Made by a program: the position numbers and the translations under genes | Shown: positions 7,684 to 15,482 of the stretch, one piece after another | How the letters are laid out: the number at the start of each line of letters is the position of its first letter | Numbering within the stretch: position 1 is the stretch's first letter | Notes under the pieces: generated by a model | Seen by the model: only the letters and a program-made list of their open reading frames with translations | What the model was told of the DNA's origin: nothing | Database searches by the model: none | From: JAWVZH01 sp033722295 | GTDB lineage: Bacteria > Bacteroidota > Bacteroidia > Chitinophagales > Saprospiraceae | Reading direction: 5' to 3' | Assembly: GCA_033722295.1 (NCBI GenBank) | Contig: JAWVZH010000024.1 | Location: 1-26,635, forward strand | DNA: 26,635 bases

Positions 7684-8859
7684 ATGTTGTCAAGAAGAAG
7701 CCTCTTTCTAAAGCACATTGCTCAAACAAGCGATGTACCGGCAATTATCGATGTAGCCCGGGCAGAAGGAGTACACATATACGATCATTCCGGGAAGAAG
7801 TATACCGATCTTTCTTCCGGTATCGGCCCTAACATATTGGGACACAGACATCCGGATATCCTTGAAGCCATCCGTCAGCAAACCGGGAAGTACCTTCATA
7901 CCATGGTCTATGGCGAACACATCCAGAGTCCACAATTAAATCTGGCTGAACTCCTTCTTGAGAAGCTTGACAAACCCGATGGTCAGGTTTATTTCTTAAG
8001 CTCGGGTTCAGAGGCAATTGAAGCATCCATCAAAGTGGCGAGGATGACGACTGGACGTATCGAGGTTATCAGTGCTGCGAATGCCTATCACGGTAGCACC
8101 ATAGGAGCGGAAAGCCTGAGAAGCGACCTGGATTTTTTGTCCAGCATTGTCCCTTTAGTACCCGGCACGAGACATATTGGATTCAATGCGCCCGATGATC
8201 TGGGTAAAATCACCTCCGACACAGCAGCAGTCATTATGGAAACCATTCAGGCCGAGGCCGGGGTTATCGTGCCGGATAAGGATTACATGGCGGCACTCAG
8301 GAAGAGATGTGATGAGGTCGGAGCCCTGCTGATTTTCGATGAAATTCAGATAGGTCTCGGGCGAAGTGGTGATCTTTTTGCATTTCAGGCTTTTGACATC
8401 GAACCGGATATTCTAGTTCTTGGAAAGGCTCTGGGTGGTGGTTTGCCTTTATCCGCTGTCATCAGCAGTAAAGACATTATGACTACCATCAGCCATAAAG
8501 TGCCCTTGGCTCATCTGACCACATTCGGTGGACATCCGTTATGTTGCTCGACAGGATTGGCCACTCTTAAACATATAACAAATGAGAAATTATGGTTGCG
8601 TGCTGCAGAGATCGGGCAACGGTTTGGCGAAATGCTTAGCCAGGGCCCGTGGAAGATCCGAAAGGCCGGGGCTATGATAGCCTATGATGTAGGATCAGAA
8701 CAATCAGCTATAGAATGGGCCAACAAGTTGCATAATGCGGGTATCGTCATCGACCTTTTGCTCTTTGACCTCAAGACCTGGCGTATGGCGCCCCCCCTCA
8801 CCATTACAGATCAACAGATAGATGAAGTATGTGCGCAGATAATGGATCTGGTGGAGTAA
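7684..8859 (+). CDS. Class III PLP-dependent aminotransferase (acetylornithine/ornithine-type)
   Basis: A 391-residue fold-type I aminotransferase of class III. Family motifs are FLSSGSEAIEAS (104-115), NAYHGST (133-139), the cofactor-ring aspartate in FDEIQIGLGRSG (D219), and the PLP-binding lysine in LGKALGGGLPLSAV (K248). The segment LTTFGGHPLCC matches the TFGGNP region of acetylornithine, ornithine and related enzymes. Length is normal. It moves an amino group between an amine donor and a 2-oxoacid such as 2-oxoglutarate; the exact substrate cannot be set from sequence. No other arginine or ornithine gene is adjacent, so an arginine-biosynthesis role is not supported by context. It converges with rpoN, leaving only 3 bp between stop codons, and its leader contains the heptamer repeat. 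Confidence 0.9.
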   Translation: MLSRRSLFLKHIAQTSDVPAIIDVARAEGVHIYDHSGKKYTDLSSGIGPNILGHRHPDILEAIRQQTGKYLHTMVYGEHIQSPQLNLAELLLEKLDKPDGQVYFLSSGSEAIEASIKVARMTTGRIEVISAANAYHGSTIGAESLRSDLDFLSSIVPLVPGTRHIGFNAPDDLGKITSDTAAVIMETIQAEAGVIVPDKDYMAALRKRCDEVGALLIFDEIQIGLGRSGDLFAFQAFDIEPDILVLGKALGGGLPLSAVISSKDIMTTISHKVPLAHLTTFGGHPLCCSTGLATLKHITNEKLWLRAAEIGQRFGEMLSQGPWKIRKAGAMIAYDVGSEQSAIEWANKLHNAGIVIDLLLFDLKTWRMAPPLTITDQQIDEVCAQIMDLVE

Positions 8860-8862
8860 TTC

Positions 8863-10341
8863 TTAAAGCTCCTTTCGTAATCGAGCGACCGGAATATTGA
8901 GTTGCTCTCTGTATTTGGCGATGGTCCTCCTCGCTATGTTGTAGCCCTTCTCCTTAAGTATGTTCTTGAGCTTTTCATCAGAAAGTGGCTTTTTCTTGTC
9001 TTCCTGGGCGATCACGTCGGTCAATATCTTTTTGACCTGAAGCGTCGAAACCTCCTCACCATCCTGAGTTTGCAAAGATTCGGAGAAAAGGTCCTTCAAG
9101 AGTATATTGCCAAATTCCGTTTGTACAAATTTTGAATTGGCCACTCTGGAGACCGTGGAGATGTCCAAACCGGTGATCATGGCTATATCCTTAAGGATCA
9201 TAGGCTTCAGTTTGCGTTGGTCTCCTGTCATAAAATAATCATATTGAAACTGAAGGATGGCATACATACATCGGTACAAGGTATCCTGTCGCTGTTTTAT
9301 CGCATCGATAAACCATTTGGCGGAATCGATCTTTTGCTTTACAAACAGTACCACTTCCTTATCCTTTTTCTTCGTCTTGCCCTTTTTCTTGGCTTCTTTA
9401 TAGGAACTGAGCATATCCATGTACTGATCATTGATCCTCAGTTCCGGGGCATTCCGGGAATTAAGCGTCAACTCTAGCTCTCCATCCCTGTTTTGAATAA
9501 TAAAATCAGGAATAATATATTGATTATTCGACTGGCCCTGACCGCCAGAATGACCGCTGGAAGGTTTGGGGTTGAGTTTGAGTATCTCACCGATCGCATC
9601 CTTGAGTTCCTCCTCAGTAATGTCCAACTGTTTTATAAGCTTTTGGTAATGCTTTTTGGTGAACTCATTGAAATAATCCGCGAGTATGGTTTCGGCCAGT
9701 TCCTCCGCATGCAGATCTGCTCCCGGAGCTCCTTTTTTAGCTCTTAACTGAAGTAGCAAGCACTCCTGAAGGGATCTTGCACCCACCCCTGGAGGATCAA
9801 ACTCCTGTACTTTTTCCAGGATCTCCAGGATCTCCTCTTCCTCTACTTCCATGTTCTGAGAAAACAACAGGTCGTCCATGATGGCCGCAGCCTCACGTCT
9901 GAGATATCCATCATCATCGATGCTGCCAATTATCTGCTTTGCGATCTTTAATTCTTTTTCATCCTCGAGTTCCAGCATTCCCAATTGAGTCTTCAGGTAT
10001 TCATGGAAGGAGCTCTGTACGGCAACGGGGTATGATTTGTCCTCTTCCTGTGATGAAGAAGGTAAACTCATCTTGTAACTGGATGGATCATCCTCTATGT
10101 ATTCATTCAGATAATCGTCCAACTCGAATTCGGTCTCCTGATTCTCACCATCGAGATCATCCGCGGCCTCGTAATTTTCTTCTTCCCTGGTGTCCCCTTC
10201 ATCGAGTGCCGGATTGGCCTCCAACTCTTCCTTTATCCGCTGCTCCAGGGATACCGTAGGAATCTGCAGAAGCTTCATCAGCTGTATCTGCTGAGGAGAC
10301 AGCTTCTGAATCATCTTCTGACTTAATTTCTGCTTTAACAT
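8863..10341 (-). CDS. rpoN: RNA polymerase sigma-54 factor RpoN
   Basis: A 492-residue sigma-54. Region I, the activator-interacting part, is MIQKLSPQQIQLMKLLQIPT (10-29) and onward. Region II (about 48-105) is strongly acidic. The core-binding domain contains FDPPGVGARSLQECLLLQL (181-199). A helix-turn-helix DIAMITGLDISTVSRVANSK (385-404) recognises the -12 element, and the RpoN box ARRTIAKYRE (470-479) near the C-terminus reads the -24 element. Sigma-54 needs an AAA+ enhancer-binding protein, and none is visible in this window. All regions are complete. A promoter-like element precedes it at 10388-10395. Confidence 0.96.
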   Translation of the reverse strand: MLKQKLSQKMIQKLSPQQIQLMKLLQIPTVSLEQRIKEELEANPALDEGDTREEENYEAADDLDGENQETEFELDDYLNEYIEDDPSSYKMSLPSSSQEEDKSYPVAVQSSFHEYLKTQLGMLELEDEKELKIAKQIIGSIDDDGYLRREAAAIMDDLLFSQNMEVEEEEILEILEKVQEFDPPGVGARSLQECLLLQLRAKKGAPGADLHAEELAETILADYFNEFTKKHYQKLIKQLDITEEELKDAIGEILKLNPKPSSGHSGGQGQSNNQYIIPDFIIQNRDGELELTLNSRNAPELRINDQYMDMLSSYKEAKKKGKTKKKDKEVVLFVKQKIDSAKWFIDAIKQRQDTLYRCMYAILQFQYDYFMTGDQRKLKPMILKDIAMITGLDISTVSRVANSKFVQTEFGNILLKDLFSESLQTQDGEEVSTLQVKKILTDVIAQEDKKKPLSDEKLKNILKEKGYNIARRTIAKYREQLNIPVARLRKEL

Positions 10342-10387
10342 ACTCGTAGCTTAATTATCCTGATAATCGGGTAGATCAGTTTCATAA

Positions 10388-10395
10388 CAAATATA
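10388..10395 (-). promoter_or_regulatory. Promoter -7 element for rpoN
   Basis: The minus strand reads TATATTTG, a perfect TAnnTTTG match, 46 nt before the rpoN ATG at 10341. The -33 region is only weakly conserved (CTTT about 18 nt upstream). Confidence 0.45.
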
Positions 10396-10484
10396 CTAAG
10401 TTGATAACATATTAAAGATTTTTTTAATATTAAAAATCCGGTATCGCAGCTCGCACGGGTTATCTATATATCTAAACTTTTGCT

Positions 10485-10492
10485 TTTCTTTG
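10485..10492 (+). promoter_or_regulatory. Possible promoter -7 element for the 40-residue membrane protein
   Basis: The sequence TTTCTTTG followed by CA matches TAnnTTTG at 7 of 8 positions and lies 23 nt before the ATG at 10516. It supports, but does not prove, that the small frame is expressed. Confidence 0.35.
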
Positions 10493-10515
10493 CATCAAAA
10501 TTAAATATCCAAGAC

Positions 10516-10638
10516 ATGGATCAAGGTGGCCATAATTATGGAAGAAAAGGAAGCTGTGTAGGCAAATTTTTAGTTTTTCTGCTTCTTTTCATAATCCTCT
10601 TAGTTTGGGTCTATTATGAGAACATGGACAAGCTGTAA
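10516..10638 (+). CDS. Small single-span membrane protein, 40 residues
   Basis: A 40-codon frame starting MDQGGHNYGRKGSCVGKFLV and ending YYENMDKL. After a polar, basic N-terminal segment (1-17, with Arg10, Lys11 and Lys17) comes one hydrophobic helix (about 18-34, FLVFLLLFIILLVWVYY), then a short acidic tail. The charge pattern predicts the N-terminus in the cytoplasm. It has a promoter-like element 23 nt upstream and sits in an otherwise empty gap, converging on the DUF2007 gene with 3 bp between them. No homologue is recognised, and the function is unknown. The clean membrane-segment architecture and the promoter make it a credible gene, though a chance frame cannot be excluded. Confidence 0.55.
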   Translation: MDQGGHNYGRKGSCVGKFLVFLLLFIILLVWVYYENMDKL

Positions 10639-10641
10639 ACT

Positions 10642-10854
10642 TCAGCTGTCGACCCGGGCATTCTCCAGAATCTGAATGGCCTTTCGCGCCTGGTCCTCGG
10701 GCACATAAAGTTCCGATAGTCCAATGACCACATATGCCGAATCTTTCTTGTTGAGAATAACATTCTCAATATTGTGCTCATCCAGCTTGGCCTTGGCTAT
10801 ACTGATCTTAAGACTCTCCTGGCTGTCAAAAACTTTTACCCAATCCTGCTTCAT
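10642..10854 (-). CDS. DUF2007 family small protein (putative signal-transducing)
   Basis: A 70-residue protein with the pattern of DUF2007: WVKVFDSQESLKISIAKAKL (5-24), ENVILNKKDSAYVVIGLSEL (30-49) and VPEDQARKAIQIL (51-63), an alpha-beta fold like the ACT/PII class. The family is annotated as putative signal-transducing, but no mechanism is established. Soluble and cytoplasmic. It converges with the 40-residue membrane protein gene. Confidence 0.8.
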   Translation of the reverse strand: MKQDWVKVFDSQESLKISIAKAKLDEHNIENVILNKKDSAYVVIGLSELYVPEDQARKAIQILENARVDS

Positions 10855-11044
10855 AATCTTCCTTTTATAGAAAACAATCCACTGTTAGGGTAAGTTTAGG
10901 CAGACATAAGATATAACCCCAATTAAAACGCCAAATATTGTTTGCTCGGTCGTTATTTGATCTCATCGTTAACCATTCACAAAAGCTAAAGTCTCACCAA
11001 CATTTCTTCTTTCAGGTCGTTCTTAAGGCTTAATTTCGGACTTG

Positions 11045-12679
11045 ATGATCCAGATATTAGCTGAATATCCATTACTTCTATTATTCATCGTAGCTGCCCT
11101 TGGCTACATGATAGGGACTATCTCTATCAAAGGAGTTTCACTTGGTGTTTCCGCTATTCTGTTTACCGGACTGGCCTTCGGAGCTATAGATCCTCAGCTC
11201 AAAATACCGGAGATCATTTTCCAGCTCGGTCTTTCCATATTTATTTATTCGGTTGGCCTGACTTCCGGTCCAGCATTCTTTGAGTCCTACCGAAAGAATG
11301 GCATGAGGGATATAGTCTTCATCTTTTCCATGCTAATACTCTCAGGTCTGATGGCCGTGGGGCTCTTTTATCTTGCCGGATTCTCGCCGGCAACGATCAC
11401 AGGTATCTACACCGGTAGTACCACCAACACGGCCGCCCTTGCAGGTGTCCTCGACTACATGGGTATTACCTTTTCGGGTGCCGAGTCGATCATGCATGAA
11501 CAGGAGGCTGTGATCGGATACTCGCTGTCTTATCCGATGGGTGTGCTAAGCGGAATCATTGGAATCCTTCTGATGGAAAGACTGATGAAGATAGACTACC
11601 GCAAGGAAGCCCAGGAACTTTCTGATAAATACCCGTTGGGCAAGGACCTTGTCAGCCAAAGTATAGAGATCACCAATCCGGAGGTGGCTGGTCGACAATT
11701 GAGGGATATAAAAAGGACTCACGCATGGAATGTGGTCTTCGGTCGTATTTTCAAGGATGGCCAGGCCATGTTGACCAATTGGGATACCGTATTGGACCTG
11801 GGAGACATGATCGTAGCAGTCGGAAGCCGAAAGACGATCGATGAGATCACAGAAAGACTCGGCCAAAAAAGCGACTCCCCCCAAAGGTTTGACCGTACCA
11901 AATTCGATGCCTCGCGGCTTTTTGTCTCTAATCCTGACCTGGCGGGTATGACACTTTCTTCGCTCAACTTACACGAAAAATATAATGCCATTGTCACCAG
12001 GATCCGTCGCGGTGATATTGACATGATCGCCCAGTCGGACACTATACTCGAACTTGGGGACCGAGTAAGGTTCATCGCACGGCGTTCTGACCTTAAAGAA
12101 CTGGCCAAACTGTTTGGAGATTCCTATCATGCGTCAAGCAAAGTCAATCTCTTCAGCTTCGGACTAGGTATTGGACTAGGCCTTATCTTGGGAAGCATCG
12201 AAATTTCTCTGGGTGGTGGCGTCTCATTCAAGTTGGGCTATGCTGGAGGGCCACTGATCGTCGGTTTGATCCTCGGCTCACTACGTCGCACAGGACGCAT
12301 TCTGTGGACACTCCCATACAGCGCAAATATCACCCTTCAGCAAATCGGTTTGATCCTCTTGCTGTCTACGATCGGCGTAAGGTCCGGAGATGCTTTTTTT
12401 CAAAGTCTTTCCTGGGATGGGGTAGAAATATTCCTCGGAGGCCTCGCTATCAGTTTGACTTCCGCGTTGCTCTTGTTGTATGTGGGATATAAGTGGATCA
12501 AGATCCCATTCAGTATTCTGAGTGGTTTTGTCAGCAATCAGCCGGCTATCCTGGATGTTGCCATGTCGCGAAGTAAGAATCGATTGCCCGTTGTGGGCTT
12601 CACGATGATGATGCCGCTTGCACTGATCTCAAAGATCATCATTGCCCAGATGCTCTTTGTATTGTTGGTGTTTAACTGA
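11045..12679 (+). CDS. AspT/YidE-type transporter with two TrkA-C (RCK) domains
   Basis: A 544-residue inner-membrane protein with the layout of the aspartate-alanine exchanger (AAE) family: a first membrane half (about 5-180), two cytoplasmic TrkA-C domains (about 200-270 and 288-355), and a second membrane half (about 368-544). Each membrane half holds a related signature: GSTTNTAALAGVLD (124-137) and SNQPAILDVAMS near the C-terminus. TrkA-C domains usually bind a regulatory ligand. Family members include aspartate-alanine antiporters and YidE/YbjL proteins of unknown substrate; the substrate here is unknown. The TTG at 11042 directly precedes ATG at 11045, and I take the ATG. REP-like repeats follow 33 bp after the stop. 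Confidence 0.92.
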   Translation: MIQILAEYPLLLLFIVAALGYMIGTISIKGVSLGVSAILFTGLAFGAIDPQLKIPEIIFQLGLSIFIYSVGLTSGPAFFESYRKNGMRDIVFIFSMLILSGLMAVGLFYLAGFSPATITGIYTGSTTNTAALAGVLDYMGITFSGAESIMHEQEAVIGYSLSYPMGVLSGIIGILLMERLMKIDYRKEAQELSDKYPLGKDLVSQSIEITNPEVAGRQLRDIKRTHAWNVVFGRIFKDGQAMLTNWDTVLDLGDMIVAVGSRKTIDEITERLGQKSDSPQRFDRTKFDASRLFVSNPDLAGMTLSSLNLHEKYNAIVTRIRRGDIDMIAQSDTILELGDRVRFIARRSDLKELAKLFGDSYHASSKVNLFSFGLGIGLGLILGSIEISLGGGVSFKLGYAGGPLIVGLILGSLRRTGRILWTLPYSANITLQQIGLILLLSTIGVRSGDAFFQSLSWDGVEIFLGGLAISLTSALLLLYVGYKWIKIPFSILSGFVSNQPAILDVAMSRSKNRLPVVGFTMMMPLALISKIIIAQMLFVLLVFN

Positions 12680-12711
12680 TGATCTCTCGGAGGAGGATCA
12701 GATGGGAATAG

Positions 12712-12744
12712 CCACCCTCCAAGGGTGGGGGGACCCTCCAAGGG
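12712..12744. repeat. REP-like hairpin pair A (3' side of the transposase gene)
   Basis: Two palindromic units, ACCCTCCAAGGGT at 12714-12726 and ACCCTCCAAGGG at 12733-12744, start 19 bp apart with GGGGGG between. The first extends to a 7-bp stem (CCACCCT/AGGGTGG, 12712-12728) with a CCA loop. It sits between the convergent ends of the AspT-type transporter and the RAYT gene and could also act as a bidirectional stop for transcription. Confidence 0.85.
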
Positions 12745-12752
12745 CCCTAAGT

Positions 12753-13472
12753 CTATTGCAATAATTTTATTCCCTGTACGTCTTCATTCTCTGAAGAAAA
12801 CGTCAACTGCTTGAGAGCCTTATGAAGATGTGCTGTTTTGTGGTATTCAATCAAAGATTCCTTGCCCTCATAAATCGAGTAGATTGATCTGTCAATAACA
12901 TCTAGTCTTCCGCTGATGATTTCACCGAACGAATTCCAGGGGTAATGAGAAAAGTCATCACATATCCCGTGATGCCAGGGGTTAGAGTGGATATAATAAA
13001 TTAACCATCTTAATTGAAACTGATCATTAATTCTAATTCGTTTCACATTGGTATTAAACAAGTTACCCTTGCGTTCAAATGCATGATTGTATTGTTGTGC
13101 ATACGAATTAAAAAGATTACTAAATTGCTGAGAAACAACATCGTGCAGGGAAACATTGCCCTTGCTTTCTAAAAATGTTAACTGAGTTTTAGTTAGCTTC
13201 TTTTTTGATTTCAACGATAAATTTTTAATTATTTCATCGTGTGATCTTACCTGAATAGCAAAATGGAAATGGTTAGGAATCACGCAGAAGGCTAACAATC
13301 GCAAGTAATCCCTCAGATAATGATGAAAACCAGAAATTAAAGAATTAAAGCAACTAGTATCTGAAAAGATTTCCTCTTTATTATTGGATCGATTATATAC
13401 ATGAAAATAATCCAATTCAGAAAATCGATGATAGTAAGGCCTTTCGTCGGCCGAAACGGTTAAAGTGTTCAT
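12753..13472 (-). CDS. REP-associated tyrosine transposase (RAYT, Y1_Tnp family)
   Basis: A 239-residue single-domain protein of the HUH Y1 transposase group. The HUH motif appears as PNHFHFAI (His68 and His70). The likely nucleophile is Tyr124 in FNSYAQQYN, with Tyr128 as alternative. The conserved ending RKGNLFN (134-140) and YYIHSNPWHHG typify REP-associated transposases rather than IS200/IS605 TnpA, which is shorter. Such proteins cut and join single-stranded REP hairpins. The gene is intact. Its base composition appears AT-rich compared with flanking genes, suggesting later acquisition. It reads opposite to the TRAP operon and converges with the upstream transporter. Confidence 0.9.
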   Translation of the reverse strand: MNTLTVSADERPYYHRFSELDYFHVYNRSNNKEEIFSDTSCFNSLISGFHHYLRDYLRLLAFCVIPNHFHFAIQVRSHDEIIKNLSLKSKKKLTKTQLTFLESKGNVSLHDVVSQQFSNLFNSYAQQYNHAFERKGNLFNTNVKRIRINDQFQLRWLIYYIHSNPWHHGICDDFSHYPWNSFGEIISGRLDVIDRSIYSIYEGKESLIEYHKTAHLHKALKQLTFSSENEDVQGIKLLQ

Positions 13473-13520
13473 AATAGTGTTCGTTTACATATTTAACGCG
13501 GAGTCTTTGTAGTATATTAT

Positions 13521-13553
13521 TACCCTCCAAGGGTATAGGCACCCTCCAAGGGT
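13521..13553. repeat. REP-like hairpin pair B (5' side of the transposase gene)
   Basis: Two exact copies of ACCCTCCAAGGGT lie at 13522-13534 and 13541-13553, 19 bp apart, separated by ATAGGC. The first has a 6-bp stem including flanking T and A (13521-13535). The pair lies 48 bp upstream of the RAYT start and 57 bp before dctQ, in the shared regulatory region of both. Confidence 0.85.
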
Positions 13554-13610
13554 CTCTATTCATCCATGCACAAAAATTTGACTCGCCATTCACTATCTTC
13601 ACCCTGCACC

Positions 13611-14111
13611 ATGAAGAAGATCATTTCCATACTCGATCGGCTCAATAAATGGTCCGGAAAAGCGGTAGGATGGTTAAGCACAGCGCTGGTCGTTCTTATC
13701 TGCATTGATGTGGCGATGCGCTATTTATTTGATTTCACCCTTATTTGGATCATTGAACTCGAAATCTATCTTTTTGCCCTTCTCTTTTTACTATCCGCAG
13801 GATATGCCCTGCAAAAGGAGAAGCACGTAAGAGTAGATGTCTTCTACGCTTCGAAGAGCAAAAGATCGCAAGCCTGGATCAATCTTGTAGGCACCCTCGT
13901 CTTCCTCATCCCCTGGTGCATGATCATAATCTGGGTCAGCTACAATTATGCCTATATGTCTTTTTTGATCAGTGAAAAATCGGCCCAGCCGGGCGGCCTC
14001 CCTGCACTATACCTCTTGAAGTTCTCCATCACTCTCGGTTTTGTCCTTCTCCTCCTCCAGGGAATTGGCGTGATCCTGAAGTCCATTCAGACCATAAAAT
14101 CAGAAGAATAA
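13611..14111 (+). CDS. dctQ: TRAP transporter small permease DctQ
   Basis: A 166-residue four-helix membrane protein, the small subunit of a tripartite ATP-independent periplasmic transporter. Hydrophobic segments are near residues 18-34, 44-62, 86-106 and 130-152. The motifs DVAMRYLFDFTLIWIIELEI and AGYALQKEKHVRVDVFY are classical for DctQ. The frame continues upstream to an ATG at 13566, but the extra 15 residues are polar and low-complexity, so the ATG at 13611 (MKKIISILDRLNKW) is preferred. The stop at 14111 is followed by the dctM start with 1 bp between, so the two are one operon. Confidence 0.9.
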   Translation: MKKIISILDRLNKWSGKAVGWLSTALVVLICIDVAMRYLFDFTLIWIIELEIYLFALLFLLSAGYALQKEKHVRVDVFYASKSKRSQAWINLVGTLVFLIPWCMIIIWVSYNYAYMSFLISEKSAQPGGLPALYLLKFSITLGFVLLLLQGIGVILKSIQTIKSEE

Positions 14112-14112
14112 C

Positions 14113-15459
14113 TTGGAGTTCCTGGCTATCATATTATTTATCCTCATCTTCTTGCTTCTGCTTAAAGGCTATCCTGTGGCCTTCACGCTTGGTGGCGCGT
14201 CCGTCCTTTTCGGACTGGGTGTGAGCTATTGGGCACCAGAATATTTTCATCTGAGCGACTTCAAGCTGCTCGCCCCAAGGATCATGGGAACGATGAAGAA
14301 TTACGTCCTTATCGCCGTACCTCTTTTTATCTACATGGGCATAATGCTTCAAAAGTCGGGACTGGCAGAAAGCTTGCTGGAAACCATGGCCATGCTCTTC
14401 GGCAAGGTCAAAGGTGGACTTGCCATCTCAGTGGTTGTTGTAGGCGCACTGCTGGCAGCATCCACCGGAATAGTGGGTGCTACTGTAGTTACCATGGGCC
14501 TGATCTCATTGCCTACTATGATCAAAAGGGGATATAATGTCGAGTTGGCCTCTGGCACCATTGCGGCATCAGGAACACTCGGTCAGATCATCCCGCCCTC
14601 AATCGTGCTTGTCCTTCTGGCCGATACGATCAACAACAGTTCTCGCGGTGGTTCCAATGTGGATGTGGGCACCATGTTCACCGCAGCCTTGTTGCCAGGT
14701 TTATTGCTTGTCCTCTGTTATATGGCCTACATTATGATAAAGGCCTATTCCGGAGAGAATATGGCTCCACCGATCCCGGAAGAGGAGATCGAAGAATTCA
14801 AAGGCAAGGGATTCTTCTGGCGTGTACTAAAGGTGTTTATCCTTCCCATGATACTGATAGTCGCTGTTCTTGGATCCATTTTCGCGGGATTGGCCTCGCC
14901 GACAGAAGCGGCTGCCGTTGGTGCCTTGGGTGCCACTGTTCTGACAGTAATACAAAAGAAATTTTCCTACTCAGTACTCAAAGAGGTCATGGAAGAAACC
15001 ACCCACCTGACCACGATGGTTTTTATGATACTCCTGGGAGCGACAACTTTTACGCTGGTGTTCAAAATGCTGGGCGGTGATGATTTCCTCATCCGATATA
15101 TCACCGAGTCCGATCTTTCACCTTCCGTATTCATTCTTCTCGTGATGATCGTGATCTTTGTAACAGGATTTTTCGTGGATTTCATCGAGATCATTTTCAT
15201 CCTTGTACCCGTAGTGACACCGCTATTCAATGCACTGGAAATTGACATGTTATGGATAGGCGTATTGATAGCTCTGAACCTCCAAACCTCATTCCTGACC
15301 CCTCCCTTCGGATTTTCATTGTTTTATTTAAAAGGCGTGAGTCCTGAAGGGGTAAGAACTCAACAGATCTACCGCGGAGCGGTGCCGTATATTGTGATCC
15401 AGATATTGTTTCTCTTTGCCATATTCATGTTTCCCGAATTGGTTTATTTCTTCTTATAG
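14113..15459 (+). CDS. dctM: TRAP transporter large permease DctM (TTG start)
   Basis: A 448-residue polytopic protein of the DctM family, the channel-forming subunit that imports substrate by sodium or proton symport. It has 12 or so hydrophobic segments. Motifs typical of the family are GYPVAFTLGGASVLFGLG near the N-terminus, AASTGIVGATVVTMGLISLP, GTIAASGTLGQIIPPSIVLV, and FFVDFIEIIFILVPVVTPL. The gene starts with TTG at 14113, one base after the dctQ stop; no ATG exists until well inside the first membrane region, and the N-terminus MEFLAIILFI agrees with the family. It is followed by dctP after 23 bp. Confidence 0.93.
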   Translation: MEFLAIILFILIFLLLLKGYPVAFTLGGASVLFGLGVSYWAPEYFHLSDFKLLAPRIMGTMKNYVLIAVPLFIYMGIMLQKSGLAESLLETMAMLFGKVKGGLAISVVVVGALLAASTGIVGATVVTMGLISLPTMIKRGYNVELASGTIAASGTLGQIIPPSIVLVLLADTINNSSRGGSNVDVGTMFTAALLPGLLLVLCYMAYIMIKAYSGENMAPPIPEEEIEEFKGKGFFWRVLKVFILPMILIVAVLGSIFAGLASPTEAAAVGALGATVLTVIQKKFSYSVLKEVMEETTHLTTMVFMILLGATTFTLVFKMLGGDDFLIRYITESDLSPSVFILLVMIVIFVTGFFVDFIEIIFILVPVVTPLFNALEIDMLWIGVLIALNLQTSFLTPPFGFSLFYLKGVSPEGVRTQQIYRGAVPYIVIQILFLFAIFMFPELVYFFL

Positions 15460-15482
15460 GTAGTTCAAAAAGTCATCTCAAA

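Larger units (their letters stand above)
12712..13553. mobile_element. REP-RAYT unit (REPtron-like): transposase flanked by hairpin pairs
   Basis: The RAYT gene is bracketed by REP-like pair A (12712-12744) and pair B (13521-13553), both made of the same 13-bp hairpin in the same orientation and with the same 19-bp pitch. No terminal inverted repeats or target-site duplication of a classical insertion sequence were found. The segment appears more AT-rich than neighbouring genes. In enterobacteria and Pseudomonas, RAYTs are known to recognise and process REPs; extension to this case is inference. Confidence 0.75.

Noticed and set aside
11042..11044. TTG as start of the AspT-type transporter
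   Set aside because: An ATG follows immediately in frame, so TTG adds only one residue and is not needed.
12680..12700. TGATC/GATCA inverted repeat after the AspT-type transporter
   Set aside because: Five-bp arms with an 11-nt loop and no T-tract; the adjacent REP-like pair is a stronger structure.
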